Source: DAOUAM01 sp034433305
GTDB taxonomy: Bacteria; Chloroflexota; Dehalococcoidia; Lucifugimonadales; DAOUAM01
NCBI GenBank assembly: GCA_034433305.1
Contig: DAOUAM010000040.1
Coordinates: forward strand, 1-15,292
Direction: 5' to 3'
DNA: 15,292 bases
The position numbers and the translations under genes are program-made. The notes below the pieces were generated by a model, which worked only from the letters and a program-made list of their open reading frames with translations, was not told where the DNA came from and did not search any database. This document shows positions 1-7,657 of the stretch, piece after piece (positions within the stretch are counted from its first letter, which is position 1; every line of letters begins with the position of its first letter).

Positions 1-87
1 CTAACGGCCTGCATGCACAAGCTCCTGGTGGTGTTGAATGCGCTGCTCAAGCAAGACCGTCCCTGGAACCCTGCCTATACAAAGTGA
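1..87 (+). CDS. IS110-family transposase, C-terminal end (partial)
   Basis: Frame 1 is open from the window edge to a TGA at 85-87 and encodes 28 residues ending ACMHKLLVVLNALLKQDRPW plus a short tail. The pattern C-M-x-K-L-L-V-x-L-N-A-x-L-x(4)-P-W is the usual last helix of IS110/IS1111/IS116 transposases, the DEDD-plus-serine recombinases that move without classical terminal inverted repeats. The catalytic domains lie outside the window, so I cannot say whether the element is intact. Only about 19 bases separate the stop from a repeat boundary near 106, so the non-coding end on this side is very short. That layout fits elements whose guide (bridge) RNA is encoded on the other side of the transposase gene. 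Family assignment rests on the short C-terminal signature only. Confidence 0.7.
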   Translation, partial: LTACMHKLLVVLNALLKQDRPWNPAYTK

Positions 88-106
88 TTGACACCCAAGA
101 CAGTTG
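88..106 (+). mobile_element. Probable right end of the IS110-type element
   Basis: These 19 bases lie between the transposase stop and the point where similarity to the dispersed palindromic repeat begins. The inverted copy of the repeat at 8967-9040 continues with unrelated sequence beyond the CTCTCT at 107-112, so the junction is about 106/107. The left end is outside the window. The junction was placed by comparing two repeat copies by eye. Confidence 0.45.
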
Positions 107-180
107 CTCTCTAGCTCTCCTCCAGAGGGGGCGAGAAATGTCCCTTTCCCCCGTGGGGGAAGGCCAGGAAGGGGGCATGG
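107..180 (+). repeat. REP-like palindromic repeat, copy 1
   Basis: A G/C-rich element of about 74 bases that aligns with the reverse complement of 8967-9040 over essentially its full length, with roughly three quarters of bases identical by eye. It contains two short dyads: a CTCC/GGGG type pair around 117-131, and CCTTTCCCCC at 142-151 facing GGGGGAAGG at 154-162. An IS110-type element ends at its left edge. Such repeats are commonly dispersed in intergenic regions of environmental genomes, and I see no coding function. Confidence 0.6.
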
Positions 181-629
181 TAACCTGCGCAGCGGCCTTA
201 TGTTCATGTGTACCCTGCGCCCTGCCAGGTATTACACAGGTCTGGGTACGCCCCTGTTAGAGAGGTGTCTAGCCAGTACACCCGTGGAGCGGGGGCCATA
301 GCTCAGCCGACACCGTGCCCTCGGATACCGGGGTGAGGTCGGCCTGCGCCCGTCTCACCACATCAGTCGCCTCTTCAAGTGTCGTGCGGTAAGGCGGATG
401 GGGGAGAGCTGGCGTCTGGCTTATGGGGCCGAGGCTATGCCGCTGCCCTGGAATACGCGCCTCAGGGGAGCACACAGATTCCCCGCGTAAACAGAATACG
501 GATGCAGACAGTAGGGCCACGAGGCGAAAGCTCTGGTAAAATTACGTGGACGGCGGTATATCGGTACCTTCATGCGCTTCCATGCAGGGCTGCATGGGTC
601 TCTCATGCGTGGGACGGGCGGTATGCCCC
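181..629. other. Gene-free interval, no function recognised
   Basis: No open frame here on either strand shows a recognisable domain, a convincing ribosome binding site or a family-like composition. The only clear structure is a perfect 7-base inverted repeat at 580-597. A stretch near 292-362 superficially resembles the start of a tRNA but does not fold as one. The interval may be decayed sequence beside the insertion element, plus the upstream control region of the respiratory operon. Confidence 0.5.
580..597. repeat. Perfect inverted repeat upstream of the act promoter
   Basis: CCATGCA at 580-586 and TGCATGG at 591-597 are exact reverse complements separated by GGGC. The hairpin ends about 33 bases before the -35 element at 630. 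No T-run follows, so it is not a standard terminator. A protein-binding dyad is possible. Confidence 0.4.
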
Positions 630-657
630 TTGACATGGCTGAAAAGTATGTGATAAT
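630..657 (+). promoter_or_regulatory. Sigma70-type promoter of the act operon
   Basis: A perfect TTGACA (-35) at 630-635 is followed after 16 bases by GATAAT (-10) at 652-657; read one base later, ATAATT gives a 17-base spacer. The start of transcription would fall near 664-668, about 50 bases before the first gene of the operon. It is the best promoter match in the upstream interval and is oriented toward the respiratory genes. Confidence 0.65.
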
Positions 658-664
658 TTTCACC
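649..664. promoter_or_regulatory. CRP/FNR-type operator overlapping the -10 element
   Basis: TGTGA at 649-653, six bases, then TCACC at 660-664 match the CRP-family consensus TGTGA-N6-TCACA at 9 of 10 arm positions. The site covers the -10 hexamer, a position expected for repression rather than activation. No regulator gene of this family is in the window, so the factor is unknown. A chance match in this AT-richer spot is possible. Confidence 0.45.
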
Positions 665-717
665 GAGTTTCACGCGAAGCCAGTCGCGCAGTTATCAGCG
701 GATTGGGAGAACGGTAG

Positions 718-1011
718 ATGCTCGACCCCGCTCCGATAGGCGCTGCCGAATGGGCAGAACTGGGTAGCTTGCTCACCAATCTCTGGATAGTGGTAGCATT
801 CGTTGTCCTCTTCGCCACCAATATGCTCATCGGCCACATCTTCATCCCTTCGCTGATTGCCTCGCACCATATAGGCCAGACCTTTCATAAAGCCCGCCCC
901 CTGTTCTACTTGCTAGCCATCATCTGCTTTGCCATCGCTCTGTTTTTCCTTGCTCGCGTGGTGGACCTGGCTGGGGTACTGCGCAGCATCTGGCCTGACT
1001 ACTGGTGGTAG
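718..1011 (+). CDS. Small two-helix membrane protein heading the ACIII operon
   Basis: The 97-residue product has two hydrophobic segments, about residues 22-43 and 62-86, joined by a loop rich in histidine (H40, H50, H51, H57) and ending in a Trp-Trp. I do not recognise a named family. The ATG is preceded by GGGAGA at 705-710 with 7 bases of spacing, and the gene is the first after the strong promoter at 630-657. It reads in the same direction as the cytochrome gene 161 bases downstream. By position it may be an accessory subunit or assembly factor of the alternative complex III, but this is inferred from context only. It lacks a CxxCH motif, so it is not a c-type cytochrome. The histidine-bearing loop could conceivably bind a metal or heme. 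Confidence 0.75.
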   Translation: MLDPAPIGAAEWAELGSLLTNLWIVVAFVVLFATNMLIGHIFIPSLIASHHIGQTFHKARPLFYLLAIICFAIALFFLARVVDLAGVLRSIWPDYWW

Positions 1012-1172
1012 AGGCAGCCGCGTTGTTGGCGGGATGTGGGACCCGTGGAGTGCGGGAAGGCGCCTGTGGGCCGGCGGTGCCCGCGCTGAGGCGGCTGGCG
1101 TTCCATGCGAGGCCTGAGAGGCGATTCGGCAGGACAGGACTGCTTACCTTAGTGATTTAGGATGCGCTGACC

Positions 1173-1769
1173 TTGATACCAGGAGACTTCTTTCCAAGAC
1201 CCTCCCGTAAGAGAATGCTGGGGTACGGACTGCTGGGCGTCGCCAGCCTGTTACTCCTGGCGGGTATGGTAGTCGTCACCCTCTACGTGATCTCCGCCTG
1301 GCTTGGCCAGCCCATCATCTTCGGCGACGAAGGCCCGGACCAGCCCATAGCGTTCCCTCATACGGTCCATGTGCAGCAGGTGGGCATAGACTGCACCTTC
1401 TGCCACAGGAATGTCACCAAGGGTGCCGCCGCCACCATACCGCCGGTAAGCTTTTGCATGACCTGTCACAAGGTGGCGGGCACTGGCCGCCCCGGCGTGG
1501 AGCAGCTACGGGACATTCACAGCCAGGGCCAGAGCATTGACTGGGTGCGCGTCCACCGCGTCCCTGACCACGTCCACTTCTCCCACGAGCCGCACATAAC
1601 ATTCTTCTCGGCTATTGACGGCTCCCCATCGGCGGTCTGCTCCAGGTGTCATGGCGACGTGGGCAGCATGCAGAAGGTCAAGCAGGTCATGCCGCTGAAG
1701 ATGGATGACTGCGTCAACTGCCATCGCGACAATGGCGCGCCAACAGACTGCACTACCTGCCACTATTAG
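1173..1769 (+). CDS. actA: Pentaheme cytochrome c, ActA subunit of alternative complex III
   Basis: The 198-residue protein starts with a basic stretch (residues 9-14), then a single membrane anchor at about 16-42. Five CxxCH heme sites follow: CTFCH 74-78, CMTCH 95-99, CSRCH 156-160, CVNCH 180-184 and CTTCH 193-197. His63/His66 and the cluster H133-H141 supply likely distal ligands, as in class III-type multiheme cytochromes. Five hemes with one N-terminal anchor is the hallmark of ActA, which passes electrons out of the iron-sulfur subunit on the outer face of the membrane. The start is TTG at 1173 with AGGA ten bases upstream. An in-frame ATG at 1215 would remove the basic segment before the anchor and has a weaker binding site. 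The next gene begins 13 bases after the stop. Confidence 0.92.
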   Translation: MIPGDFFPRPSRKRMLGYGLLGVASLLLLAGMVVVTLYVISAWLGQPIIFGDEGPDQPIAFPHTVHVQQVGIDCTFCHRNVTKGAAATIPPVSFCMTCHKVAGTGRPGVEQLRDIHSQGQSIDWVRVHRVPDHVHFSHEPHITFFSAIDGSPSAVCSRCHGDVGSMQKVKQVMPLKMDDCVNCHRDNGAPTDCTTCHY

Positions 1770-1782
1770 AGGCTGATTTGAT

Positions 1783-4071
1783 ATGGGTCTGACAAGACGA
1801 CAGTTCCTCACCCTGCTTGGAGGCTCCGCGGCAGGGGCCGTGGTGTTCCAGGCTTGCGGCGTGCCAGCCAGGGAACTGCTGGTGCAGTCCCCGTTCCAGA
1901 TGCCCGAGGACCTGGTGTCGGGTTTCGACAACTGGTATGCCACGCTGTGCCGCCAGTGTCCCACCAGCGAGGGTGTGGTAGTCCGGGTGATGGAGGGCCG
2001 CGCCAAGAAGGTCGAGGGCAACGTGGACTATCCCTTGAACCGGGGCGCCCACAGTGCCCGCTGCGAGGCGGCCCTGCAGGCCCTGTACCATCCAGACCGC
2101 ATCAGCGGCCCGCTGGTCAGGGTCGGCCAGCGTGGCGGTGGCAGATGGGAGGAGATTAGCTGGCCCGACGCCATAGGCCGGCTTGTATTTCAACTCCAGC
2201 AGCTACAGGCAGCCAACAACCAGGCGGCGATGGTGATGGTCACCGAGCCGCTGGGCGGCCACCTGGGCATGGTGGTGGAGCGCTTCGTCTCCAGGTTTGG
2301 CGGCCGCTACGTGCCTTTTGAAACGGTGGAGCGGACCAACCTCCGGGCGGCCATCAAGCGTGTCTTTAATCAGGACGTGATGCCTGACTTCGATTTCGAG
2401 AACACCAGGTACCTGCTGTCCTTCGGCGCAGACTTCCTGAGCACCTGGGTATCGCCTACCCGGTACAACCGTGGCTATGGCAGGTTCAGGCAGGGCGAGA
2501 GGGAGCGCGGCACCCACGTCCACGTGGACTCGCGCTTCTCCATGACGGCGGCCAATGCGGACGAGACCGTTTTTGTCCGGCCTGGCTGGGAGGGCGTCCT
2601 GGCCCTGAGCATGGCCCAGGTGATAGTCTCCGAGGGCCTGGGCGACTCGGCGGCGGCCTCCGCTCTCACAGGTGGCAACACCGCCGCGCTGGACGCCTTC
2701 GCCCCCCAGCGGGTGGCCGACCGGGTGGGCGTCGCAGCCGAGCGTATACGCCAGGTGGCCAGGGACTTCGCCCGCCAGCGGCCCAGCCTCGCCATCGGCG
2801 GCGGGTCGGCCGCGGCCCACACCAATGGCCTGTTCAACCTGGTCGCCATATACTCGCTGAACTATCTGGTAGGGAGCGTTGGCACGCCTGGCGGCATTAT
2901 CTTCAATCCCCGGCCGGCCTTCCCCGATGTGCCCGTGTCTCCGGCCGGCGCCTCCTTCGCCCAGTGGCAGCAACTGGTGCAGGAGATGCGCGCCGGGCGA
3001 GTGCAGGTGCTCCTGGTCCGCGGCGCCAACCCCTGGTACGGCCTGCCCGAGGCCGCCGGCTTCCGCGATGCCATGTTCAACGTGCCCTTTATCTTCACCT
3101 TCTCCAGCATCCTGGACGACACCACGGCCATGTCTGACCTGGTGTTTCCCGAGCACGCGGCCCTGGAGGACTGGGGCGACGACGTTCCAGACCCGGGGCC
3201 TGGGTACCAGCTTGTGGGCTTCCAGCAGCCGGTGGTGCGGCCCTTCTTCGAGTCGCGGGGGACTTTCCTGGGCACCAAGAGTTTCCCCAATGTGCTGCTG
3301 ACGGTGGCCCAGGGCATGGCGCTGGACCTGGGCCTGCCAGGGCAGACCTTCCTGGACGTGTTGCAGGACGGTGCCAGGCAGCTTTTCCAGTCCAATCGGG
3401 GCATGGTGGGTAACCTGCGGCCCGCCGAGTACGGCAGCTTCGAGGCTTTCTGGAACGGCCTGCTGCAGCACGGCTTCTGGAGGGACGAATCGGCCAGGGC
3501 CACTGGCCCGGCACCGACCCCGCCGGCGTTGCCACTGCAGGAGCAGGCCCCCAGCATGGCCGGGCCCACGGGAGAGCGGACCTTCCAGCTTGTCCCCTTT
3601 GAGCATAACTCCCTGGGGGACGGCAGGGGTGCCTTCCTGCCCTGGCTCCAGGCAACGCCTGACCCGGTCACCACCAACGTGTGGCGGACGTGGGTGGACA
3701 TCAACCACCACGTCGCCGAGGAGATGGACATACGCGAGGGAGACGTGGTGAGGATTGTGTCCGGATTTGGCCCTCCCATCGAGGCGCTGGCCAATCCCAA
3801 TCCAGCAACGCCGCCCGACGTGGTCTCGGTGCCTCTTGGCCAGGGGCACTTCTCCGGCGGACGCTACGCCGATGGGCGTGGCTCCAATGTCCTGTCCATC
3901 CTGGCACCCCAGGTGGACACCGAGACCGGGGCGCTAGCGTGGGCCGCCACGCGGGTGCGCATAGAGAAGCTGCAGCGCTGGGTCAGGCTACCCAAGTTCG
4001 AGAACGTCGTGCCTGAGTTCCCGCGCGACGAGGAGCAGCTTGTCATCAAGCTCACGCCGCGCGATACCTAA
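1783..4071 (+). CDS. actB1: Molybdopterin oxidoreductase-like subunit ActB1 of alternative complex III
   Basis: This 762-residue protein has a twin-arginine signal (TRRQFLTLLG at 4-13) followed by a possible lipobox Cys25, so it should be exported folded. The core is of the MopB/complex iron-sulfur molybdoenzyme superfamily, with a C-terminal dinucleotide-binding-type domain at about 640-740. In known ACIII this subunit carries no molybdenum cofactor and serves as a scaffold. Consistent with that, no Cys is visible in the segment around 170-230 that normally supplies the metal ligand. The N-terminal cluster motif is degenerate: C56-x2-C59 and C94 are present, but the position of the third cysteine (63) is Glu. 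In many relatives ActB1 and ActB2 are one fused chain; here they are separate genes 28 bases apart. Confidence 0.9.
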   Translation: MGLTRRQFLTLLGGSAAGAVVFQACGVPARELLVQSPFQMPEDLVSGFDNWYATLCRQCPTSEGVVVRVMEGRAKKVEGNVDYPLNRGAHSARCEAALQALYHPDRISGPLVRVGQRGGGRWEEISWPDAIGRLVFQLQQLQAANNQAAMVMVTEPLGGHLGMVVERFVSRFGGRYVPFETVERTNLRAAIKRVFNQDVMPDFDFENTRYLLSFGADFLSTWVSPTRYNRGYGRFRQGERERGTHVHVDSRFSMTAANADETVFVRPGWEGVLALSMAQVIVSEGLGDSAAASALTGGNTAALDAFAPQRVADRVGVAAERIRQVARDFARQRPSLAIGGGSAAAHTNGLFNLVAIYSLNYLVGSVGTPGGIIFNPRPAFPDVPVSPAGASFAQWQQLVQEMRAGRVQVLLVRGANPWYGLPEAAGFRDAMFNVPFIFTFSSILDDTTAMSDLVFPEHAALEDWGDDVPDPGPGYQLVGFQQPVVRPFFESRGTFLGTKSFPNVLLTVAQGMALDLGLPGQTFLDVLQDGARQLFQSNRGMVGNLRPAEYGSFEAFWNGLLQHGFWRDESARATGPAPTPPALPLQEQAPSMAGPTGERTFQLVPFEHNSLGDGRGAFLPWLQATPDPVTTNVWRTWVDINHHVAEEMDIREGDVVRIVSGFGPPIEALANPNPATPPDVVSVPLGQGHFSGGRYADGRGSNVLSILAPQVDTETGALAWAATRVRIEKLQRWVRLPKFENVVPEFPRDEEQLVIKLTPRDT

Positions 4072-4099
4072 AGCACAGCTCCCGACAGGAGTTGGATAG

Positions 4100-4846
4100 A
4101 TGGTGCAGCAGAACCAGCCCAGTTGGGGCATGATAGTTGACATAGACAAGTGTACTGGCTGCCAGGCCTGCGTGGTCGCCTGCCAGTCGGAGAACAACAT
4201 CCCCATCAATCTGGAGGAGCACTTCAACCAGCGCAGGGCCATCCAGTGGATCCGCATCGAGCGCTACTGGGAAGGGGAGTACCCCAACGTCAAGGCCCGG
4301 TTCATTCCGGTGCTATGCCAGCACTGCGCCGGTGCCCCCTGCGAGCCTGTGTGCCCGGTGTATGCCACCTACCATAACGACCAGGGCCTGAATGTCCAGG
4401 TGTACAACCGCTGCGTGGGCACCAGGTTCTGCGCCCAGGCCTGTCCCTACCACATCCGGTTCTTCAACTTCTGGGAGCCTAGCTGGCCCGAAAGCCTGAA
4501 GAACCACCTCAACCCGGACGTGACCGTGCGCAGCCGTGGCATTATGGAGAAGTGCAGCTTCTGCGTGCAGCGCATCCAGCGGGTGCGCCGCAAGGCAAAG
4601 CGGGAGGGCCGCGAGGTGCAGGACGGCGACAGGCAGCTTAACCCGGCCTGCGTCAACGCCTGCCCCACCGAGGCGCTGGTATTCGGTGACTTCAATAACC
4701 CGGAGAGCAGGGTTTCCAGGATAAGGGAGAAGGAGCTGGCCCAGGAGGGCCGGGGCTATATCTTGTTCGAGAGTCTGGACACCAAGCCCAGTGTCGTCTA
4801 CCTTAAGAAGGTGGATGCGCACGCCGAGGAAGCTGGCCATGAGTAG
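4100..4846 (+). CDS. actB2: Four-cluster iron-sulfur subunit ActB2 of alternative complex III
   Basis: This 248-residue ferredoxin-like protein of the DmsB/NrfC/PsrB type has 15 ligand cysteines in four groups: C18-x2-C21-x2-C24-x3-C28; C73-x2-C76-x4-C81-x3-C85; C105-x5-C111-x3-C115; and C152-x2-C155 with C184-x3-C188. In the third group a Thr (T108) occupies the position of a fourth cysteine, the known signature of a [3Fe-4S] centre. That gives three [4Fe-4S] and one [3Fe-4S] cluster, exactly the ACIII set. It has no signal peptide and would be carried across the membrane with the Tat-targeted B1 subunit. It takes electrons from quinol at the NrfD subunit. AGGAG at 4087-4091 sets the start. 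The stop overlaps the next gene by 8 bases, implying translational coupling. Confidence 0.93.
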   Translation: MVQQNQPSWGMIVDIDKCTGCQACVVACQSENNIPINLEEHFNQRRAIQWIRIERYWEGEYPNVKARFIPVLCQHCAGAPCEPVCPVYATYHNDQGLNVQVYNRCVGTRFCAQACPYHIRFFNFWEPSWPESLKNHLNPDVTVRSRGIMEKCSFCVQRIQRVRRKAKREGREVQDGDRQLNPACVNACPTEALVFGDFNNPESRVSRIREKELAQEGRGYILFESLDTKPSVVYLKKVDAHAEEAGHE

Positions 4847-6236
4847 GGCACACGAAAGCCATCACAATGGTCACGCGCCAGCCAGCACCCAGGCCGGGGT
4901 GACGCGCGACCTCCTTCAGAAGCACGCGACGACAGGCCCCATGTTCCGGCTGGCGGTGGTTGTCTTCACCGCGCTGTTTATCCTGGGCATAATCGGCTTC
5001 ATCATGCGCCTGTCGGGCGGGACCGGCAACACGCCCGCCTGGGGCTACTATGCGGCTATGTTCGCCTACCTGCTGACCACGGTGCAGGCGGCGCCCATGG
5101 TGGCCGTCGCTCCCAGGCTGGCCCGGGCGCACTGGCGACGTCCCATATCCCGCGCAGCGGAGCTCTGGGCCGTGGGCGGGCTGTTTAACCTGCTGCTGTT
5201 CATCCCGCTGCTGTGGGTCCTTCCCAGCCTGGAAAACGGCCGGCGCAGCCTCTGGTTCTTCACCCAGATGGAGGGTGTGCCCGCTTACTCGCCCCACATC
5301 TGGACAACGCTGGCCATACTGGCCCTGGTGGCTACAGGCCTGATGCTGCTCTGGCTCTCTTCCATGCCTGACTTCGCCATTGTCCGGGACCAGTCCACGG
5401 GCGCGCGTCAGCGCCTTTTCGCCCGTCTGGCGTGGGGCTGGCGCGGCACAACCCGGCAGTGGCACATGCTGCACCACCGCATCGGCATCCTGGGCGCTTT
5501 CTACTTCATGATGCTGGTATTCGTTCACTTCCTGGTGAGTGTTGATTTTCTGATGGCCCTGGTGCCGGGCTGGATTGATGCTCTGTTCCCAGCCACCCAT
5601 GCGGCCAACGCCCTGCAGGCGGCCACGGCCACCATGGTGCTGACCATGTTCTTCCTGCGCCGGTTCGGAGGGTACAGGGACTACATCGGCCTGGACCAGT
5701 TCTGGGGACTGGGCAAGCTGATGTTCGCGCTGTCCCTGCTGTGGTTCTGGTTCTGGTTCTCCAGCTTCATCATTCTGTGGTATGGCAAGAAAGAGAACGA
5801 GACGGCGGTGCTGGAGCTGTTCATATCTGGCGTGTACCAGCCCGCTTTCATGGCGACCTTTATCCTCAACTTCGTCGTGCCGCTGTTCACCATGGTCTGG
5901 AACCCTGTGCGCAAGAGTATCTGGGGGCCCACGATAATCGCCTGCTCGGTGCTGCTGGGCACTTTCTTCGACCGGATCAGGCTGTACGTTGGTGGCTATT
6001 CAGTGGCGCCCCAGTCCAGCGCCCACGTGATTGACCCTCTGCCCCTGGCCAATCTGCCAGACCTGGCGGACGTGTTCATAATCATTGGTGCCCTGGCTGG
6101 GCCTGTGCTGTTCTACTTGCTGGCATCGCGGCTCTTCCCGCCGGTAAACATCTGGGAGCAACGGGAGTTGCTCCTGTACAGACTGCACAAGCCCTTCCAT
6201 CGCACCCAGGTAATGGTGCTGGGCAAGCCAGAGTAA
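4839..6236 (+). CDS. NrfD-type membrane subunit of ACIII (first paralogue, ActF-like)
   Basis: A polytopic protein of 465 residues with about eight to ten hydrophobic segments from residue 36 to 445 and a hydrophilic, His-containing N-terminus (H5, H8, H9, H12). It is paralogous to the next gene: both share W-R-R-P-I-S/T-R-A-A-E after the second helix (99-108 here), a D-x-A-x-V-R-D loop, and a W-R-G-T-x-R-Q-W stretch. ACIII normally has two such subunits, ActC and ActF. The following gene has the better ActC signature, so this one is probably ActF-like, though its place right after the iron-sulfur gene is the usual ActC slot. The ATG at 4839 has AGGA at 4827-4830 and overlaps the previous stop by 8 bases. 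An upstream in-frame ATG at 4791 lies deep inside actB2 and is unlikely. Confidence 0.87.
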   Translation: MSRAHESHHNGHAPASTQAGVTRDLLQKHATTGPMFRLAVVVFTALFILGIIGFIMRLSGGTGNTPAWGYYAAMFAYLLTTVQAAPMVAVAPRLARAHWRRPISRAAELWAVGGLFNLLLFIPLLWVLPSLENGRRSLWFFTQMEGVPAYSPHIWTTLAILALVATGLMLLWLSSMPDFAIVRDQSTGARQRLFARLAWGWRGTTRQWHMLHHRIGILGAFYFMMLVFVHFLVSVDFLMALVPGWIDALFPATHAANALQAATATMVLTMFFLRRFGGYRDYIGLDQFWGLGKLMFALSLLWFWFWFSSFIILWYGKKENETAVLELFISGVYQPAFMATFILNFVVPLFTMVWNPVRKSIWGPTIIACSVLLGTFFDRIRLYVGGYSVAPQSSAHVIDPLPLANLPDLADVFIIIGALAGPVLFYLLASRLFPPVNIWEQRELLLYRLHKPFHRTQVMVLGKPE

Positions 6237-6268
6237 CCGACTGGACTGCAACGGAGTAGCAACGCAAG

Positions 6269-7648
6269 ATGCAAGAGCATATTCAGCTATCCCAGCGCGA
6301 AATAAACCGGGACTTGCTTTCCGGAGTCTTGGGCCTGCCCAAGTGGTGGCTGGGACTGACGGGAGTCCTGCTGCTGATATTCCTGGCTGGCGTCGGCGCC
6401 TTCGGCTGGACGGTGAACAAGGGCATTGGCGTGTGGGGACAGAACAGGCCGGTGTTCTGGGCCTTCGACATGACCAACTTCGTCTTCTGGATTGGCATCA
6501 GCCACGCGGGTATCATGGTGTCGGCTATCCTGCGACTGACGCAGGCGGAGTGGCGGCGCCCCATCACCCGTGCGGCGGAGGTGCTGACGGTATTCTCCCT
6601 GATAGCCGCGCTGATGTCCGCGCCGCTGGTCCACGAGGGCCGGCCCTGGCGCGCCGCCTACTGGGTCTTCCCCTACGACTTTGGCAGGGGTGTCTGGCCC
6701 GACATCCGCTCGGCCTTCATCTGGGACCCCAGCGCCGTCATGACCTATCTGACGGCCAGCTCGCTGTTCGTGTTTGTCGCGCTGCTGCCTGACCTGGCCG
6801 TGGTGCGGGACCGCGCCACCGGCAAGTGGGCGCGTATGATTTACGGCATCCTGTGCCTGGGGTGGCGAGGTACGCCCAGGCAGTGGAAGCTGCAGGCAGT
6901 GGCCGGCATACTCCTGTCGGCCCTGGTGCTGCCGGTGTTCGTCTCGGTGCATAGCATTGTGTCCTGGGACTTCGCCACCAACATCGGGGTAGAGGGCTGG
7001 CACTCCACCATATTCGCCCCCTACTTCATCATCGGGGCAATACACTCAGGCGTGTCGGGCGTGGCGACGGTCATGGCGCTCATGGTCTGGCTCTGGAAGT
7101 GGGACAAGTACATCAGGCCCGACCATTTCGACTCCATTGGAAGGCTGCTTATCATTGTCGCTACTACGTGGTTCTTCTTCTTCTTCCTGGAGTGGGTCTT
7201 TGCCCTGTACTCCCTGGAGAGGCCAGAGATAGCCCTGCGCGAGATGCAGGTGTTCCAGTGGCCGTGGTGGGTGCTGTTCCTGGTGTTCCTGTTCACGGCC
7301 TTCTTCATACCTGTCCCTCTATGGCTATTCAAGCGGGTGCGGCGAAGCGTTGCGCTCATGTTCTGGACGACCATCTCGGTCAACGTGGGCATGTGGTTCG
7401 AGCGCTTCCTCATCATCATACCCAGCCTGTCCCGAAAGACGCCCATGGCCTTCGACTGGGGCACCTACCATCCCAGCATCGTGGAAATCCTGATGATGGC
7501 GGCGACCTTTGCCTGGGTGCTCATGGGCATTATCATCTTCGCCAAGGTCTTCCCCCTCATCCCGCTCTTCGACGTCAAGGAAGGCATGGTGCTGAGGGAT
7601 GAGATGAAGATAGGCCGGCGCACCGTACCCGCGACAATCAGAGAGTGA
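6269..7648 (+). CDS. actC: NrfD-type quinol-binding membrane subunit ActC of alternative complex III
   Basis: The 459-residue polytopic protein of the NrfD/PsrC family has roughly ten hydrophobic segments. The segment F66-D-M-T-N-F-V-F-W-I-G-I-S-H-A-G81 and the later S-V-H-S-I-V-S-W-D-F and G-W-H-S-T-I-F-A-P-Y-F blocks (about 226-253) are characteristic of ActC, the subunit holding the quinol site next to the [3Fe-4S] cluster. It would oxidise quinol in the membrane and pass electrons to ActB2. The gene follows its paralogue after 32 bases, with GGAG at 6253-6256 as a somewhat distant binding site. The actD gene starts 9 bases after the stop. The assignment to ActC rather than ActF is from remembered motif similarity and should be treated as likely, not certain. 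Confidence 0.88.
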   Translation: MQEHIQLSQREINRDLLSGVLGLPKWWLGLTGVLLLIFLAGVGAFGWTVNKGIGVWGQNRPVFWAFDMTNFVFWIGISHAGIMVSAILRLTQAEWRRPITRAAEVLTVFSLIAALMSAPLVHEGRPWRAAYWVFPYDFGRGVWPDIRSAFIWDPSAVMTYLTASSLFVFVALLPDLAVVRDRATGKWARMIYGILCLGWRGTPRQWKLQAVAGILLSALVLPVFVSVHSIVSWDFATNIGVEGWHSTIFAPYFIIGAIHSGVSGVATVMALMVWLWKWDKYIRPDHFDSIGRLLIIVATTWFFFFFLEWVFALYSLERPEIALREMQVFQWPWWVLFLVFLFTAFFIPVPLWLFKRVRRSVALMFWTTISVNVGMWFERFLIIIPSLSRKTPMAFDWGTYHPSIVEILMMAATFAWVLMGIIIFAKVFPLIPLFDVKEGMVLRDEMKIGRRTVPATIRE

Positions 7649-7657
7649 GGCTCAACC

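Noticed and set aside
107..180. CRISPR-like interpretation of the repeats
   Set aside because: Only single, dispersed, internally palindromic copies exist, with no regular spacer array and no cas genes.
290..362. tRNA-like stretch (GGGGGCCATAGCTCAG start and CACCA-like end)
   Set aside because: The acceptor ends do not pair, there is no GGTTCGA-type T-loop and no credible anticodon arm, so the match to the start of a tRNA is probably chance.
269..520. Short - strand open frame in the gene-free upstream interval
   Set aside because: No domain, no good ribosome binding site, and composition like chance frames nearby. It could be decayed coding sequence but I cannot support it.
2203..3849. A 548-codon open frame on the - strand inside actB1
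   Set aside because: It is antisense to a well-supported gene, has low-complexity His/Gly/Pro/Arg composition and no family features. It results from GC-rich codon use in the real gene.
4313..4840. Open - strand frame of 175 codons opposite actB2
   Set aside because: It is a shadow of the cysteine-rich iron-sulfur gene, with no start signal or recognisable motif.
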